Part shown: piece after piece, positions 1-11,303 of the stretch | Layout: each line of letters opens with the position of its first letter | Position numbering within the stretch: the stretch's first letter is position 1 | Assembly: GCA_014904845.1 (NCBI GenBank) | Contig: MU119402.1 | Coordinates: 38,129-102,128 of the forward strand | DNA length: 64,000 bases | Direction: 5' to 3' | Source of the DNA: Acephala macrosclerotiorum | Taxonomy: Eukaryota > Ascomycota > Leotiomycetes > Helotiales > Mollisiaceae | Notes under the pieces: model-generated | Databases searched by the model: none | The model's input: the letters and a program-made list of their open reading frames with translations, nothing else | Told to the model about the DNA's origin: nothing | Made by a program: the position numbers and the translations under genes

Positions 1-63
1 TGTGTTTAATGATATACGGTATGCTTCACCGTCTCTCTAAAGCCTCCCCTCAGATCTCCCCTA

Positions 64-708
64 TTGCTATCTTCTCGTCTCGCCGTCAAGTTGTATATGC
101 TAATTGAACCCTCAAACAGAGCCTGGGTCCGCGGCCACGCCCAAGACTACATCCTCTCCTACTTCAGCATGCTCACCACTCGCCGCAAAGACCACCACGC
201 CCAAACCATCCACCGGATCACCGAACGAGCAGCCTACTACTACCGTGCGCTCCCTCACCCTTCCGAAATAGCAGCCGCAGACGCCGAACTCAAACGCGGC
301 ATCGACGAAGATTGGAAAGCGTCCGTACAACGATATCCTGAAGTCCTGGAATATTTCTACGGATTAGTGGATCTGAATTTACCGGGAGATGATGAGCCTG
401 GAGTTAGGGATCCGCCGTTGAGTGCATTGGGAGGAGTGGCGGTGGGGAGGGAGAGGGAGAGGAAGGTTAGGTTGAGGGAGTCAAGTGAGGTTGAGGAGAG
501 GCGGAGGCACAGGAGGAGGAGTAGAGGGAGGGATGAGATTGAACGGGAACGGGAACGGGAACGGGAAAGGGAAAGGGAGAGGGATAGGGTTAGGTTAGAG
601 AGGGTAGAAGTTCCGCTTCCGCCAAGTTTGAGTAGGGAGAGGGTTAGGCCGGGACCCGCTTACGCTCCGCCCATGGGGGGTTATGGGTATGTGCAGCCCC
701 AGTTTTGA
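64..708 (+). CDS. Hypothetical protein with Arg-Glu repeat tail, probably the 3' exon of a larger gene
   Basis: The open frame runs to a TGA at 706-708. The track start is a non-ATG codon and the first in-frame ATG is near position 97, so the real 5' end may lie outside the window or behind an intron near positions 19-53. The N-terminal ~120 residues look globular and helical, with Tyr-rich runs near YYYRALPHP. They are followed by a highly charged tail of alternating Arg and Glu encoded by a GAACGG-type minisatellite, then a Pro/Gly/Tyr-rich end. I do not recognise the family. An RE-rich tail is common in fungal RNA-binding or nuclear proteins, but that is only a composition argument. Confidence 0.45.
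   Translation: MLSSRLAVKLYMLIEPSNRAWVRGHAQDYILSYFSMLTTRRKDHHAQTIHRITERAAYYYRALPHPSEIAAADAELKRGIDEDWKASVQRYPEVLEYFYGLVDLNLPGDDEPGVRDPPLSALGGVAVGRERERKVRLRESSEVEERRRHRRRSRGRDEIERERERERERERERDRVRLERVEVPLPPSLSRERVRPGPAYAPPMGGYGYVQPQF
541..590 (+). repeat. Coding minisatellite, GAACGG/GAAAGG hexamers
   Basis: Tandem hexamers GAACGG, changing to GAAAGG and GAGAGG, encode the alternating Glu-Arg run of the protein above. The unit keeps the reading frame, so copy-number change would alter only tail length. Confidence 0.85.
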
Positions 709-2077
709 GATGGGCATGGCACAAATCAGAAGCCTACGACATACGTTCATACCGACTACACCACATTTCTCACCAAGCGCCCCACATCAGTTTCAGGCCA
801 GAAAACAAAATCGAACGACGGAGGAAGTAATATTAGCAACAGGCCACCAAAAAGTTACCAACACACAAAACACACCCCGTCCCTCAAATACCACAGAAAT
901 TACACGAACCAGACACACTCAGGCGATATATATCACCAGCGCAAAAAGCTCATTGGTACGAATAACGGAGGGTCACAGGACATATACGTTTTGATTGGTG
1001 TGGCACGAGACCAAAGTCACGAGTTCCGTTCATGAGGTCACTTATATATTCTCTTTTCTTCTCAGATCGTAGCGATCATAGCGTGCATTGAGCATCTGAT
1101 TGATTTGTTCATAGCATATTAGCATAGCAGCGGCGTTTCTAGGTATGACAGGTATATAGGTGAATAAAGAGAGATTTTTGAATGTGTGTTGTTAGTGCGT
1201 TGTGCTGTGAGGTTGAGATAGTGCTGAAGCGAGGTGGGGCAGAATGTTCAACACGATGAAAGAACATAAATCTAGACCTGATACTATTTATATGGCAGAA
1301 TGAATACGGACATTGGTCGTTTGGGGGGTTTGATGCATGACGACAAATCAGCGACGCTCTAGACATTGAGCGGAGCTGAAGGTTGAAGTCCGTGTGAGAG
1401 AATGGGATCAGGCTTAATACTATTTTTCTGCCAGAGTGAGTACGGACATTGGCAATTTGGGTCATAGTGTTGGAGGATGTCGGTTGAGGATGAGTGGGAG
1501 AATGTTCGAGTGGATCAGAGAGAATGGGATTGGAATTGATATTATTTTTATGTCAAGGTGAGTACGGACATTAGGGAGTTAGATAGGCTTTTTGCCTGAC
1601 AACAAAACCAACGATTTTCCAGACTGAGACTAGAGTAAAAAGTGAGTACGAAAGCAGTTGTTTGTTGCATATTAAGAAGTCAAAAAAGAGCACCCAGCTG
1701 CTGTGGCATTTACCATAGGGAAAAATATATATATGGTAAAGTGGTTTTTTATTTCACTAATGCGCCCATGATGCAGTAGTTCAACGCTCTCAACCTCTGT
1801 CCAATCAACCCATCAATATCTGCAAGCTCCCCAAGTCTCAGGATACCATATCTATCCCTTGCTCTCCAAAGCAGCCCTTAATAAAATACAGGAAAGAAGA
1901 ATTTCGAATCCCGTTTTGTCAACCCCCACCAGTGCAGTGCAATATGCCAAACTTTTTGTTCTGTGAAAAATCTTGCAGAAACATTAGAAAAGGTGCCCTC
2001 CCTCCAGATGTATATCAATTCCGGTAAGAGGGTAGGAGTCAGACGCTGAACGGAGAGAAGCTGTGCTAGACAAGAAT
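709..2077. other. Intergenic, about 1.4 kb, no gene recognised
   Basis: No homology-like ORF is visible. The stretch contains three degenerate copies of a ~41-bp element (separate entry). It probably holds the 3' UTR of the left gene and the 3' UTR of BFR1, which ends at 2078 on the other strand. Confidence 0.6.
1275..1574. repeat. Three degenerate ~41-bp direct repeats
   Basis: Copies lie at about 1275-1315, 1411-1452 and 1533-1574. Each has the pattern T(G/A)ATA(C/T)TATTT, then a short variable part, then GA(G/A)TACGGACATT. They are spaced ~136 and ~122 bp apart, and a partial GTGAGTACG copy follows near 1640. The text before copies 2 and 3 (GAGAATGGGAT) is also shared, so the true period is probably a diverged ~125-135 bp tandem unit. 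Confidence 0.7.
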
Positions 2078-3776
2078 TTACTCCTTGTCTTCGATGCTGG
2101 CACCTTTGAGATCATCGGCGACATCGGCGACAGCACTCTTGACCAAGTCGATTTCGTTCTTGACGGAGCCACCTTCGTCAACCGAAGCAGTTGCCTTAGT
2201 CTCCCCGTTCGCGTGTGGTGCATCAGTGGTAGGTGTGGCAGGTGTTCCATTCGCGGCAGCAGCTTCCTCCGCCTCAAGCTTCTCAACTTCTTTCTTGGCT
2301 GCGGCGATGTTCTGGGATATGTTAGCTTAGATCATTAAAGGAACTTCAAGTGCTGTGGGGCTTACACGTTGAGTCTGGGCTTCCTGGTCCTTCTTCCAGA
2401 AATCGAGTTTTCCCTTTACAGCAGTTACGGCAGCAGGGATATCGGCAGCAGACATTGGTGGCTCGACCTTGATGGCGGAGCAGTCATCTATAACAGATGG
2501 TGGCAAGTTGTATTTGCCAGCACCTGGAGCAGGAGATTCGGCCTTCTTGGCATTCTTCCCCTTCTTGCCTTTCTTTCCTCCAGTTCCGGCGAAGTAATCC
2601 TCCTCGTCCTTCTTAACAACCTTCATGCCCTTGAGATCAGAGTCGCCAACGGTACGTTGGGCGGACGCGGTGAATTGTGAAGGAGCTTGCAGAGGCGCCT
2701 TCTCAGATGTGTATGACGGATCAAAGAATCGGAGCAGAGACTCAGCACGGCGGATCTCGTCCAGGTATGCCTTGTCGCTGGCCTCAGCAAGCATTTGCTG
2801 GGCACGCTCCTTCTTTTTCTCCTGATGATATTTCTCGTTCTCCGCTTTCTTACGCTCGCGAGCTCTTTGTCTGGATTCATACTCATATTTTTGGACGGCA
2901 CGGCTTTGCTGGTAGTAATCGTCCTTGATCTTCTTGATTGCAGCGTACTTCTCCTGCTGGTCGTTTTGCAGCTTGGTGCGTTCGTCTCGAAGGGAGTTAA
3001 TGCTCTTGAATGCATCATCTTGCTCGGCCTTGATTGTATCCAATTCACCTTGGATCTTGTTGTATTTCTCGCTCAAGGCCTTGGACTCGGGGTCCTCGAG
3101 GGAATCACGCAGAGTCTGTAGCTTCTTCTTTCGCTCGTCGATCTGCTTTTGCTGGTCCTCGAATCCAGCAAAACCTTTGCGTTGCTTGCGCAAATTCGAG
3201 ATCTCAGTCAAGGCCTTCTTCTCATCCACAATCTTCATGTTCCCGCTGTCGACAGACTTTTGCAGCCGGTCGATTTCTTTGTCCAAGTCGGCAACATTCT
3301 TGAAGTTGACTCGGCTGCGAGCAACCTTTTGGGCGGCAATGAGGTCCTTGACCTTCTGGTCCTCCGACTTGATCTCATCAAAGATCTTGTTGCGGCCAGC
3401 CTTTCCTGCACCTTGCTTCTCCCGAATCTCCTTCAATTCGGCGAGTAGTTCGGCGCGACGTTTTGCGGATGGCGAGTCTTTGTTCTGCGGCTTTGCAAGG
3501 TCGAGTTTAGCTTTAATTTCAGTCTGTGATGTCGATGTTAGTGAATGCAATGTAGCTTGCCGACGATAATAAAGGTTTGCGCAAGGACAACTTCGATTTT
3601 TTTTTTTTTTGACATACCAATCTCTTCATTGACGCTTGGTGCTCTTTCTCAGCCTTTGCGAGAGACTCCTTGTAGGTTGCCTCATCGGGCTTCTCTGGCT
3701 TTCCTTCAACGACCTTCTTGGCTGCAGCACCGCCGTCGAACATTGCGGCGCCGGAGGGGGTTGCGACGTCGGCCAT
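2078..3776 (-). CDS. BFR1: Bfr1-type nuclear segregation / mRNP-associated coiled-coil protein
   Basis: Three exons (3776-3618, 3523-2366, 2311-2078) give a 516-residue protein. The ATG at 3776 opens MADVATPSG. Introns have GTATGT and GTAAGC donors and CAG acceptors, the second with a CTAAC branch site. Almost the whole protein is charged coiled coil (KRRAELLAELKEIREKQG, DLDKEIDRLQKSVDSGNMK). A conserved segment RAESLLRFFDPSYTSEKA, a Lys/Gly-rich stretch and an Ala/Glu-rich tail follow. In yeast Bfr1 associates with polysomes and mRNPs and affects ploidy maintenance and secretion; the same role here is inferred. The length fits filamentous ascomycete homologs. The gene is head to head with RPB5. 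Confidence 0.9.
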
Positions 3777-4144
3777 GATTAAGGTAAAGTAAAGGGGGCG
3801 TTGGGTAGAATAGGAATCCAATTGCCCTCTTAACAGGACAAGATGATGTTGTTTGCGCACAAGATTAAGTTAATATCTTGTGTGGGAAATATTTCACGAT
3901 TGATCCAAGAACAGATTTCCAAGAGACCCCGGTTCCGCAATAAGTATTACGGTGGACCGGAGTAAGCCGTTAGTGCAGCCTCGTGAATATTTTGAAAAGG
4001 ACGCTAGTCCAGAGCAGCCTTCCCACCGTCGAACTTTGACAACCGGTCCATCCCTCAACACCACCCACGACCATCACCCCTCAAGAAGGATAGGAAGTCG
4101 CACACATTCAAGGATAATAGACAGGGCTTCTGGACACTGCCATT
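3777..4144. promoter_or_regulatory. Shared divergent promoter region of BFR1 and RPB5
   Basis: 368 bp separate the two start codons. Pyrimidine-rich tracts and ACCACCCACGACCATCACC-like sequence lie upstream of RPB5. No confident TATA box or factor site was assigned. Confidence 0.5.
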
Positions 4145-4916
4145 ATGTCTACCGGCGACGAGGACCGCATCCGCAAGCAGCGCGAAGCTGGTGAACGAGA
4201 ATCTGCGAAACTCTGGCGCGCATGGAGAACAGTCCACGAGATGGTCCAGGACCGAGGATACGAACTCTCTGAGGCAGAAGTCAAGATCAGCTTTGAGGAT
4301 TTCAAGGACAAGTTCACCTCAGATGATGGCAGCGTCAGGTAATGTCCCCGCCATCGAGGTACAGGCGAGATACTTACAATGACCTAGCCGCAAGACCATG
4401 ACTTTCTCAGCGCGCCCTACCAGCGAGATGATGAGGCGATACTCAAACCCTGTCACAGCCAACGATCCTAACCCCGCGAGTCCTGATATTGGTATGATCT
4501 GGGTTGAGTTCTTGGCTGAGTCGAGCGTTGGTATCAAGCAGATGCGTGCATTTGCCCAATTCCTTACCGCAAACAATTACCACACTGGTATCCTAGTCAC
4601 GAACACCAATATTACTCCTGCTGCCCTCAAGATTATTCCCGCTGTTGCGTCCGAGACGAGAATCGAGTGTTTCACCGAGGCGGATCTGTTGGTCAACATC
4701 ACACATCACGAATTGGTGCCTAAACACGTTCTGTTGAGCAAGGAGGAGAGAACTGCGCTGTTGCAGAGATACAGATTGAAGGATACACAGCTTCCAAGAA
4801 TCCAATTGGGAGACCCAGTCGCGAGATACTTGGGGTTGAGAAGAGGGCAAGTGGTCAAGATTATCAGAAAGTCAGAAACTGCAGGACGATATGCTAGTTA
4901 TAGGCTCTGTGTCTAG
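4145..4916 (+). CDS. RPB5: RNA polymerases I, II and III shared subunit Rpb5 (RPABC1)
   Basis: Two exons (4145-4338, 4388-4916) encode 240 residues. The 49-bp intron (GTAATG...CTAG) splits a Ser codon. The N-terminal jaw domain has [18 protein letters not shown], and the C-terminal assembly domain has [27 protein letters not shown] and [18 protein letters not shown]. These are the signature blocks of eukaryotic Rpb5 and archaeal RpoH. Rpb5 sits in the lower jaw of all three nuclear polymerases. The length is ~25 residues above yeast Rpb5 because of the N-terminus and a short insert after FSARPT. The gene appears intact. Confidence 0.97.
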
Positions 4917-6066
4917 AATGAGCATCTGGATTTGATATACTGGCGTTCTGGGGAGTTATTTGATCTGGAGACTGGGAAAGTCAAAAGCATTGCTGAGGGC
5001 GTCTAGAGGAAGAATGATATAGCGGATACCACGCTTGTACCAAGAGAGAATCTGCAACGAATGGAACGGTCGCGTCGAGAAAAACTGTTTGTGACCATGC
5101 TACAAATGGCAGACTCAACATCACAAATACATAGACCCGGGTTTGCAAGAGGTCATGTTATTAGGTAGACTGCAGTGTTCTCTTGCCTATGTCAAAGGAC
5201 CAATGCAGCGGCCACATCATCTTTGACAAGTGTCAGAGATGGACAGCAAACAAGGACAAATTTGACATTTCCCTTCTCCTGTTTATGTTCCACTCAGTCT
5301 CTCCAAGCTCCTCGCCCTCACAACCTCACTCCCCCTCCAATTAAGCAAGCCAATCATCCACGCAGCCCTATCAACAAGACCCCTTCAATCTGTGTCTCAA
5401 ACTACATGACCTATCTTTTCCTTCTTTAACGCAAGCCCCCCAGTCTGCAAACTCATCTAGTAGATCCGCTAGACATGAAGACACCACGAGCCAGGCCAGC
5501 TGCCTCCCTCAGACTCCCTCAAACTTACATATTTTCACAATAAACAACTTAATTTTTAGCATGCGGAGAATGAGTATTATTCCTTTCTTGTGTGGGAAGG
5601 TTGTGGGTTAAGATATTGGACAACCGCCATCAAGTGTTAAACGTCGTCAGAAATACGAAGTAAGTCGTCCTGTAAATCAGCGAATTACCCATGAAACAGC
5701 GAAGTAATCAAGTAATTTCTTCAGGAAGATATATAATCTCATCAGAATAAATATAGTCAAAAGAATTGGTAGTAGTAGTTTGCAGGAGGGTATATAAGGC
5801 AAACACTAACTAGCAAGGAAGCGCTTCTCTTTCAAATTTGTTGCATTGAGGTCTCCTGCCTGTGGCTTTCTTGCTACTTGATTCTACTTGATTCCTCATA
5901 ATGTTACCGGGAGATTGTGGTAGGATGAGACAAGGGGGAAGAAAGGTCTATCTATTTTCTGCGGAAGTTGAATACTGCGGGAAAATGCAGGGTGGGATTG
6001 TTTGTTGTCAATTTTTTTATTTGGGTTGTCATCTGAAGTACACACGTGTGTCTTTGGGACTGATTC
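4917..6066. other. Intergenic, 1.15 kb
   Basis: No supported gene. Only short ORFs with no recognisable features. It must include the 3' ends of RPB5 (+) and of the ligase-like gene (-). Confidence 0.6.
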
Positions 6067-7989
6067 TCAGAACAACAGCCCATCAAGAAATCTGGGATGA
6101 AAGTCAAATCCAACTTCTTTGTTCTGACTTGGAACATGTACAAATACGTCATATCCTAAACCAAAGCATCTACATCTACAAGTCCACCCACCAATCTTCA
6201 ACTTCGCCTTCTCGCTAACTCCCTCATCCCTAACCACAGTCCCCTCACTCCCCTTCCGACTCTTATCCCTTAACAATCGCCTCAAAATCTTCCCACTGGC
6301 ACTCTTCGGGATTTCCATTATAAATTCAACCTCCTTGACCCATTTATGCCTCACCTTCTTCTCCTTCACATACCCCAATAATTTCCTTCCCACCTCTTTC
6401 TCCTCAGGAGCGCCTTGTTTCCTCACAATATACGCTTTCGGTTTCTCTCCCGAATAATCGTCCGGAATTCCCAACACCGCTACATCTTCCACGTGTTCGT
6501 GGCCGAGGAGTAGGTCCTCGAGTTCAGCGGGCGCGACGCCGATACCGCGGACTTTAATCATTTCTTTGATGCGGTCGGTAATAGTTACCATTCCTTCAGA
6601 GTCGATGATTGCTTGGTCTCCTGTGTGGAGATAGCCATCCTCATCAAACGTCTCCCTCGTCGCTTTCTCATTATTAAGATACCCCATCACAATCTGCGGG
6701 CCTTTGGCGAGAAGTTCTCCGGGTTGGTTGATTCCTAGTTCTTTCCCATCTTCATCCACAATCTTTATCGATGTAGAAGCGCATATACTACCGACTTTAT
6801 GCGCATGTTCATACCCGTATTTTTCAGGGGGGTGAGAAGTAATGCAAGAGCAGGATTCCGTCATGCCGTATCCTTGTTTGAATCCCGTATTTGGGAATTT
6901 CTTCTTCAACAACTGTATAATTTCCTCACTCAACGGCGCTGCTCCACTACTGAACCTCGTCACAAAACTCAAATCATACTCATCCACAATCGGATCCCTC
7001 ACCAATCGAATGATGATAGGAGGGACGAGAAGTAGTTCGGGAATGCGGTGTTTGACGATGGTATCGAGCATGGATTTCATGGTGAAGGAGGAGAGCATGT
7101 AGACTTCTGCGTTGAGGAGGATGGGGAGGTGGAGGGCGTGAACCAGTCCCGTAATATGGAACGAAGGTAGGACTGCGAGAACCTTTTTGTGCGTATTTGG
7201 GGTGATTTGTTGGATTTGGAGGCATTGAGCTATTACGTTTTGGTGGGGGATCATGACCTGCAGATTGTCAGTTCTATCTTGGGGATGTATTGAGGAGGAG
7301 AATGTGGGCTGTTCATACAGCTTTCGGCAATCCAGTAGTCCCAGAACTGAAGCTCAAGAATCCACACAAATCCTTATTTTTCTCTTCAGGCTTCAGTTTA
7401 TACTCCTCCACCTGCCCATTCTCCCCCTCTTTCTTCCCCAACTCAAGTAATTCCCTCATAGTCGTAAATCCCTCCATCTCCCCCTCAAGCAAAAACACCC
7501 TCTCTTTCGGAATCCCAGCATTCTTCGCCGCAGCACTCGCAACATCCATACTCCCCGGAATCGTGAAAAGGTACTTCGCCCCCGCAGTCTTCAACGCATA
7601 AGTCATCTCCTCAATATTATACGCCGGACTAGCTCCCGATATAATCCCACCGCGCGATTCACACCCAGCATGGCGACAGGATACCATATTGTGTTCTGCG
7701 AGAAGAGGGCAACGACATCGCGTTTTTGCAAGCCGTGGTAGCGGACGAGAGCGGTGGAGAGGTGCGTAGTGTGGGATTTTACTTGGGAGTAGGAGATTCG
7801 TTCGCCGGTGTTGGCATTTGTGTAGCCAGCGAGGTAGGAGGAGGGGGTTGTGTGGATTGGAGAGGTGGGTGAGGAGAAGAGCCAGGTCCAGTTGATTATG
7901 TTTGTTGGTACTGAAGGAGGTTAGATGTGGCGGGTTGAGAGGAGGTAAGGCTTACGATCAATGTCTGGCTGGGCGCTTTTGAATGGCAT
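6067..7989 (-). pseudogene. 4-coumarate-CoA ligase-like adenylate-forming enzyme with one frameshift
   Basis: Model: exon 1 7989-7956, exon 2 7910-7319, exon 3 7257-6067. The last intron has a GTATG donor and CAG acceptor between PKA and VMIPHQN. Acyl/aryl-CoA synthetase motifs are clear: P-loop SSGTTGLPKAV (last Gly usual), GYGMTES, YLHTGD, the hinge-side KVRGIGVAPAELED, and catalytic PKSASGKILRR. Such enzymes activate a carboxylate as acyl-AMP, then as acyl-CoA. Exon 2 changes frame near 7650, between WYPVAMLGVNRA and GGIISGASPAY, explained by one missing G in GCG-GTGGG. A 56-bp GT-AG segment could restore frame but would remove conserved residues. The C-terminus runs ~60 residues past the catalytic Lys and contains an internal AKL, a possible former peroxisomal signal. 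The gene may be intact if the lesion is an assembly error. Confidence 0.8.
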
Positions 7990-8860
7990 TTTGAGAGATG
8001 TACTGTACCTGCAGGAGAGCAAGGAGAAAACAATAGAAGGGGAGATAGGAAGCAATTGAAAGCAAATAGGAAGATGTATTTGGTATGAAGGAAAGGGAGG
8101 AGCAAGAGGAACAATACCTACCGGGAATAACAAGCTTGTGCGGCTGGCTGCTCGAGGCCGATCTGCGTCCAGGCAAGTCAAGAGGCACGACTCAAAGTGC
8201 TGGTGTCAAGAGCTTGGAGGCGGAGGTGGAGAAATGCAATGTGGGGAAGCTTCGGAGCTAAGAGCCGCTGACTAATGCGCCTCTATTCCTCATTCTCTCG
8301 TAGTCGAGAAACTTGTTTTGCCCAGCTTCAAATCACTTTTATCTTCCTCTCAGTTCATTTACTAGGACAGCGTGAATTCCTTTGCAAAGTCTTGTCATGA
8401 ATTTTCGCTTGAGTGAAGTCACTTGGCCAAATATGGCCACATTTCCATCCTGACATTGAACAATTCTGGTGGAGGTGTTGCTTAGCAGAGATCATGATCG
8501 AGATCGAGGTAAGAGAGAAGTATAGAGACAATTTAGAGATCAAAGTGTCGTTGCTCTTGTTTCTGCGTGGGTACGAGTATCGAGTTGCAGCAAGCAAGCA
8601 AGCTCGGCCATGCTTTTCATTTTACTTTGATGGCACGTGATTGCTATTGGATGAAGCTTCCAGGTTTGGGACTGACTATATATCGACTAGCGTTGCCTCA
8701 AGCTTGTCATCCTTCCTAATCAAGTGTTTGCGATTTGTTCTTGATTATACTATGTATTTGTTTCTTGCTCTGAGCATTTCCTTCCTTCATAAAACGAAAA
8801 AAACTCGCATACGTAAGAGCCAACATAAAAATTACTCTGCCTCACCCTTCTTATATTTTA
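7990..8860. other. Intergenic, 0.87 kb
   Basis: Promoter side of the ligase-like gene and 3' side of the SUR7-like gene. Nothing else recognised. Confidence 0.55.
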
Positions 8861-9897
8861 TCAATGCATCTCGTATTCCTCCCTCCTCTTGGCCTCAATA
8901 CCCGCCGGATTCCTATCCCAAAACGCTTCCAAAAGATTCCAACTCTTACAAACCGGCTTCCTATACCCTCTAATAGCTTCCCCTTTCAGTGTCCACAACT
9001 CAAATCTCCACTCAAGATGCACAAGAAATACTACGACGAACATCAAGGCCATGGTTGTCCATGCCATAGCTAAGTATTCGGTGGAGTGGAGAGCGGGTGG
9101 GAGAGTTTGGGCGTGGTATGCGCGTAGGAAATGGGACGTTGTCAGACTGGAGGCGACTTGGAAGGTAATGTATGAAATCTGAGATATGGATCAATACATG
9201 TGGGAAAGGTCAAGCAGGGTAGGTGCTAGGGGAAGAAAGGTAACGTACGAATGAGCAAAGAGTGGAGTAGCCGTTCAGACGTCTAGTTCCATGCCAAGTC
9301 AAAGGGAGAAAGATGAACATCTCCACGATCGCAAAGACAATGCCAATGTACCATAGGGTGATCCATGGTGCGGTGTAGTATGATGCTTGTGTTACCGTGT
9401 CGGCTATTCCTGCTACACTGGGATGAAGTTCATCTCGTAAGATGTTGGAGATAGTAAAGACATAGCCAGAGGACTTCTTGATGCAAGTTACATTTGTCCG
9501 GCGGGGTGTGAGGAGGTTACTGTTCTTTGGATCGGGTTTGAAGAAGCCTGAACAGGTGCTGAGATAGTGGACTGAGTACCAGTCTTTGATTCCGAGGTAT
9601 TGAGTTATTGAGGCTGGGTTGGTGATTGAGGGGGGGACGAGAGCCGTGACGTTGGAGTGGAGTGTTGAGTTGGGTTGATAATAATCTGCGAGGCCCAAGG
9701 AAGTAGTATTAAGCTAAACAATTATGTTCAGCAGTATTCAAAAGTAGATGAAGCTTAAGATATTGATGCAGACTTACAGTGATGATTGCAGCACCCTCTA
9801 GCGAGTCATTCCCATAGCCAGCAAACAAAACATGGAACCCAAGAATAATCACCGGCGCACACCAAAACGACGCAACAAACGGAAACCAACGCAGCAT
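8861..9897 (-). CDS. SUR7/PalI-type four-helix plasma-membrane protein
   Basis: Three exons (9897-9778, 9713-9249, 9178-8861) give 300 residues with phase-0 introns. The start is the ATG at 9897 (MLRWFPFVASFW). Four membrane segments are visible: ~7-27 (ASFWCAPVIILGFHVLFAG), ~145-167 (WYIGIVFAIVEMFIFLPL), ~193-211, and ~233-250 (MALMFVVVFLVHLEW). A large loop follows helix 1 with N-glycosylation sequons and two Cys (YLSTCSGFF, NVTCIKK). This claudin-like layout is that of the fungal SUR7/PalI family, which organises eisosomes or acts in pH sensing. Family assignment rests on topology and loop pattern, so the specific role is open. Confidence 0.7.
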
Positions 9898-11303
9898 CTT
9901 CAATTTGATCTTTTAAAACCCTACAAAAGGCTGGATATCAATCAAGTGCAATTCTCCTTCCTCTAGATCTTCCTATCGCGCCACTTTTATATTCTTGGTG
10001 ACCGTAAGAGGGGTTTTCGACATAGCATCAAATGGCGCAGGGCTTACGGTCGCCCAGCTGCTGATCCAGTATGAAGCCTGACGATCTGACAATTCTTGAA
10101 CCGGACGTTACGTATCGTGATCATTGGCTGATCGGGCGAATAAATGACCCGCCAAGACACCCCACGACCAAGCCACTGCAATCGGCTGTACGGCAAAGAA
10201 GCTTCATATGTTACACAAAGCCACAATCCTTGGGGGCAAGACTAGAACTTACTCCCTACAGGCCATAATAAATGTTAATAGGCACAGGCTAGTATTTAAC
10301 TAAATATAGCAAAATACCGTAAATCGTAGAGAGATGAGAGATGATTGGTCTCACTACCCCTTGGCAACACGGCTACAATCACCTCACGATTAACATTTAT
10401 TTCGGCCTGTGGGTAGCACACGTGAAATGCACCCTTTCAGTGTTGCAGGGAAATTGAGGCTGGACATGTGTTTGCTAAGACTGCAAGCCTATAAGAAGCG
10501 GGTACGCCGAAATTTGGTTTCGCTGAGGTCGTTATACCGTACAGTACATCTAGAATGTATGATCTCCTAGCTTTGTATCACAACTACTTGCGGAGATTAA
10601 CGACTACGTGGTTCTCGTTATCGTCGCTGTTTGAGATGATCTCGAGGTACTTGGTACTCCTTTTTCAATGAGTCTTACTCCTTCGCTTGCAACCTTCTTG
10701 CGAATCCTCCCCTTTGTAAAAAAAAAGTCTTTATTCCTCAAAATTAAAGTGAAAGATTACGAGAGCCCCGAAAATAGAAAAGACTATGAAACGCGAGAGA
10801 GGTGAGCACAAAAGAGTCTGTCAAGCCACGCATACCGTCAAGTTCTGCGCGTAAACTTTGCCCTCGAACGCGCAGCGAAATCGACGCGTGTAAAGGTAAG
10901 CAAAATATACGAGAACAAAAGAACCCGATAAAAAGATGAAAAAGAACCACAGCCATCCCGATGGATGGCGGTATAAGAAACCCTAGTTGATGAAGGATTT
11001 ACTTTCGAAGGAGGAGGAGTGGTGGTGGTAGAAGGTGACCCAACCCGCACATTCCGAATGGCCGTTTGGCCTGTGCGGATTGGTAACTAGTCCTGGTGAT
11101 TCAGGAACCAGTGTTTTGTGTTGGCGATGGAGAAAATCTGCTTATTTAATTCTATATTGATAGGTTGCGAGGTTGCGGGTGAGGGAGTAGAGCTAACCGG
11201 AAGAGGGATTTCGAAGGTGAGTAGGCGGCGATGGGAAGTTAGTAAATCCGGAGAGTTCCTGATTTTGGGAATATGGTTGTATTATTATTTTTTTTACTCA
11301 ATC
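9898..11303. other. Intergenic, 1.4 kb
   Basis: No supported gene. It contains an imperfect inverted repeat around 10254-10414 (separate entry) and poly-A/T tracts near 10721 and 11285. Confidence 0.6.
10254..10414. repeat. Imperfect inverted repeat, 28-bp arms, MITE-like
   Basis: The left arm at about 10252-10279 and the reverse complement of 10388-10415 share CTxCCxACAGGCC followed by AATAAATGTTAAT, about 24 of 28 matching, around a ~108-bp centre. The arrangement resembles terminal inverted repeats of a small non-autonomous element. No target-site duplication was established. Confidence 0.55.

Noticed and set aside
600..650. GGGTTAGG-like words, possible telomeric repeat
   Set aside because: Isolated and inside a coding minisatellite; no TTAGGG array.
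2623..3121. Overlapping long ORFs on both strands inside BFR1
   Set aside because: Shadows of the Lys/Glu-rich coiled-coil gene; no independent support.
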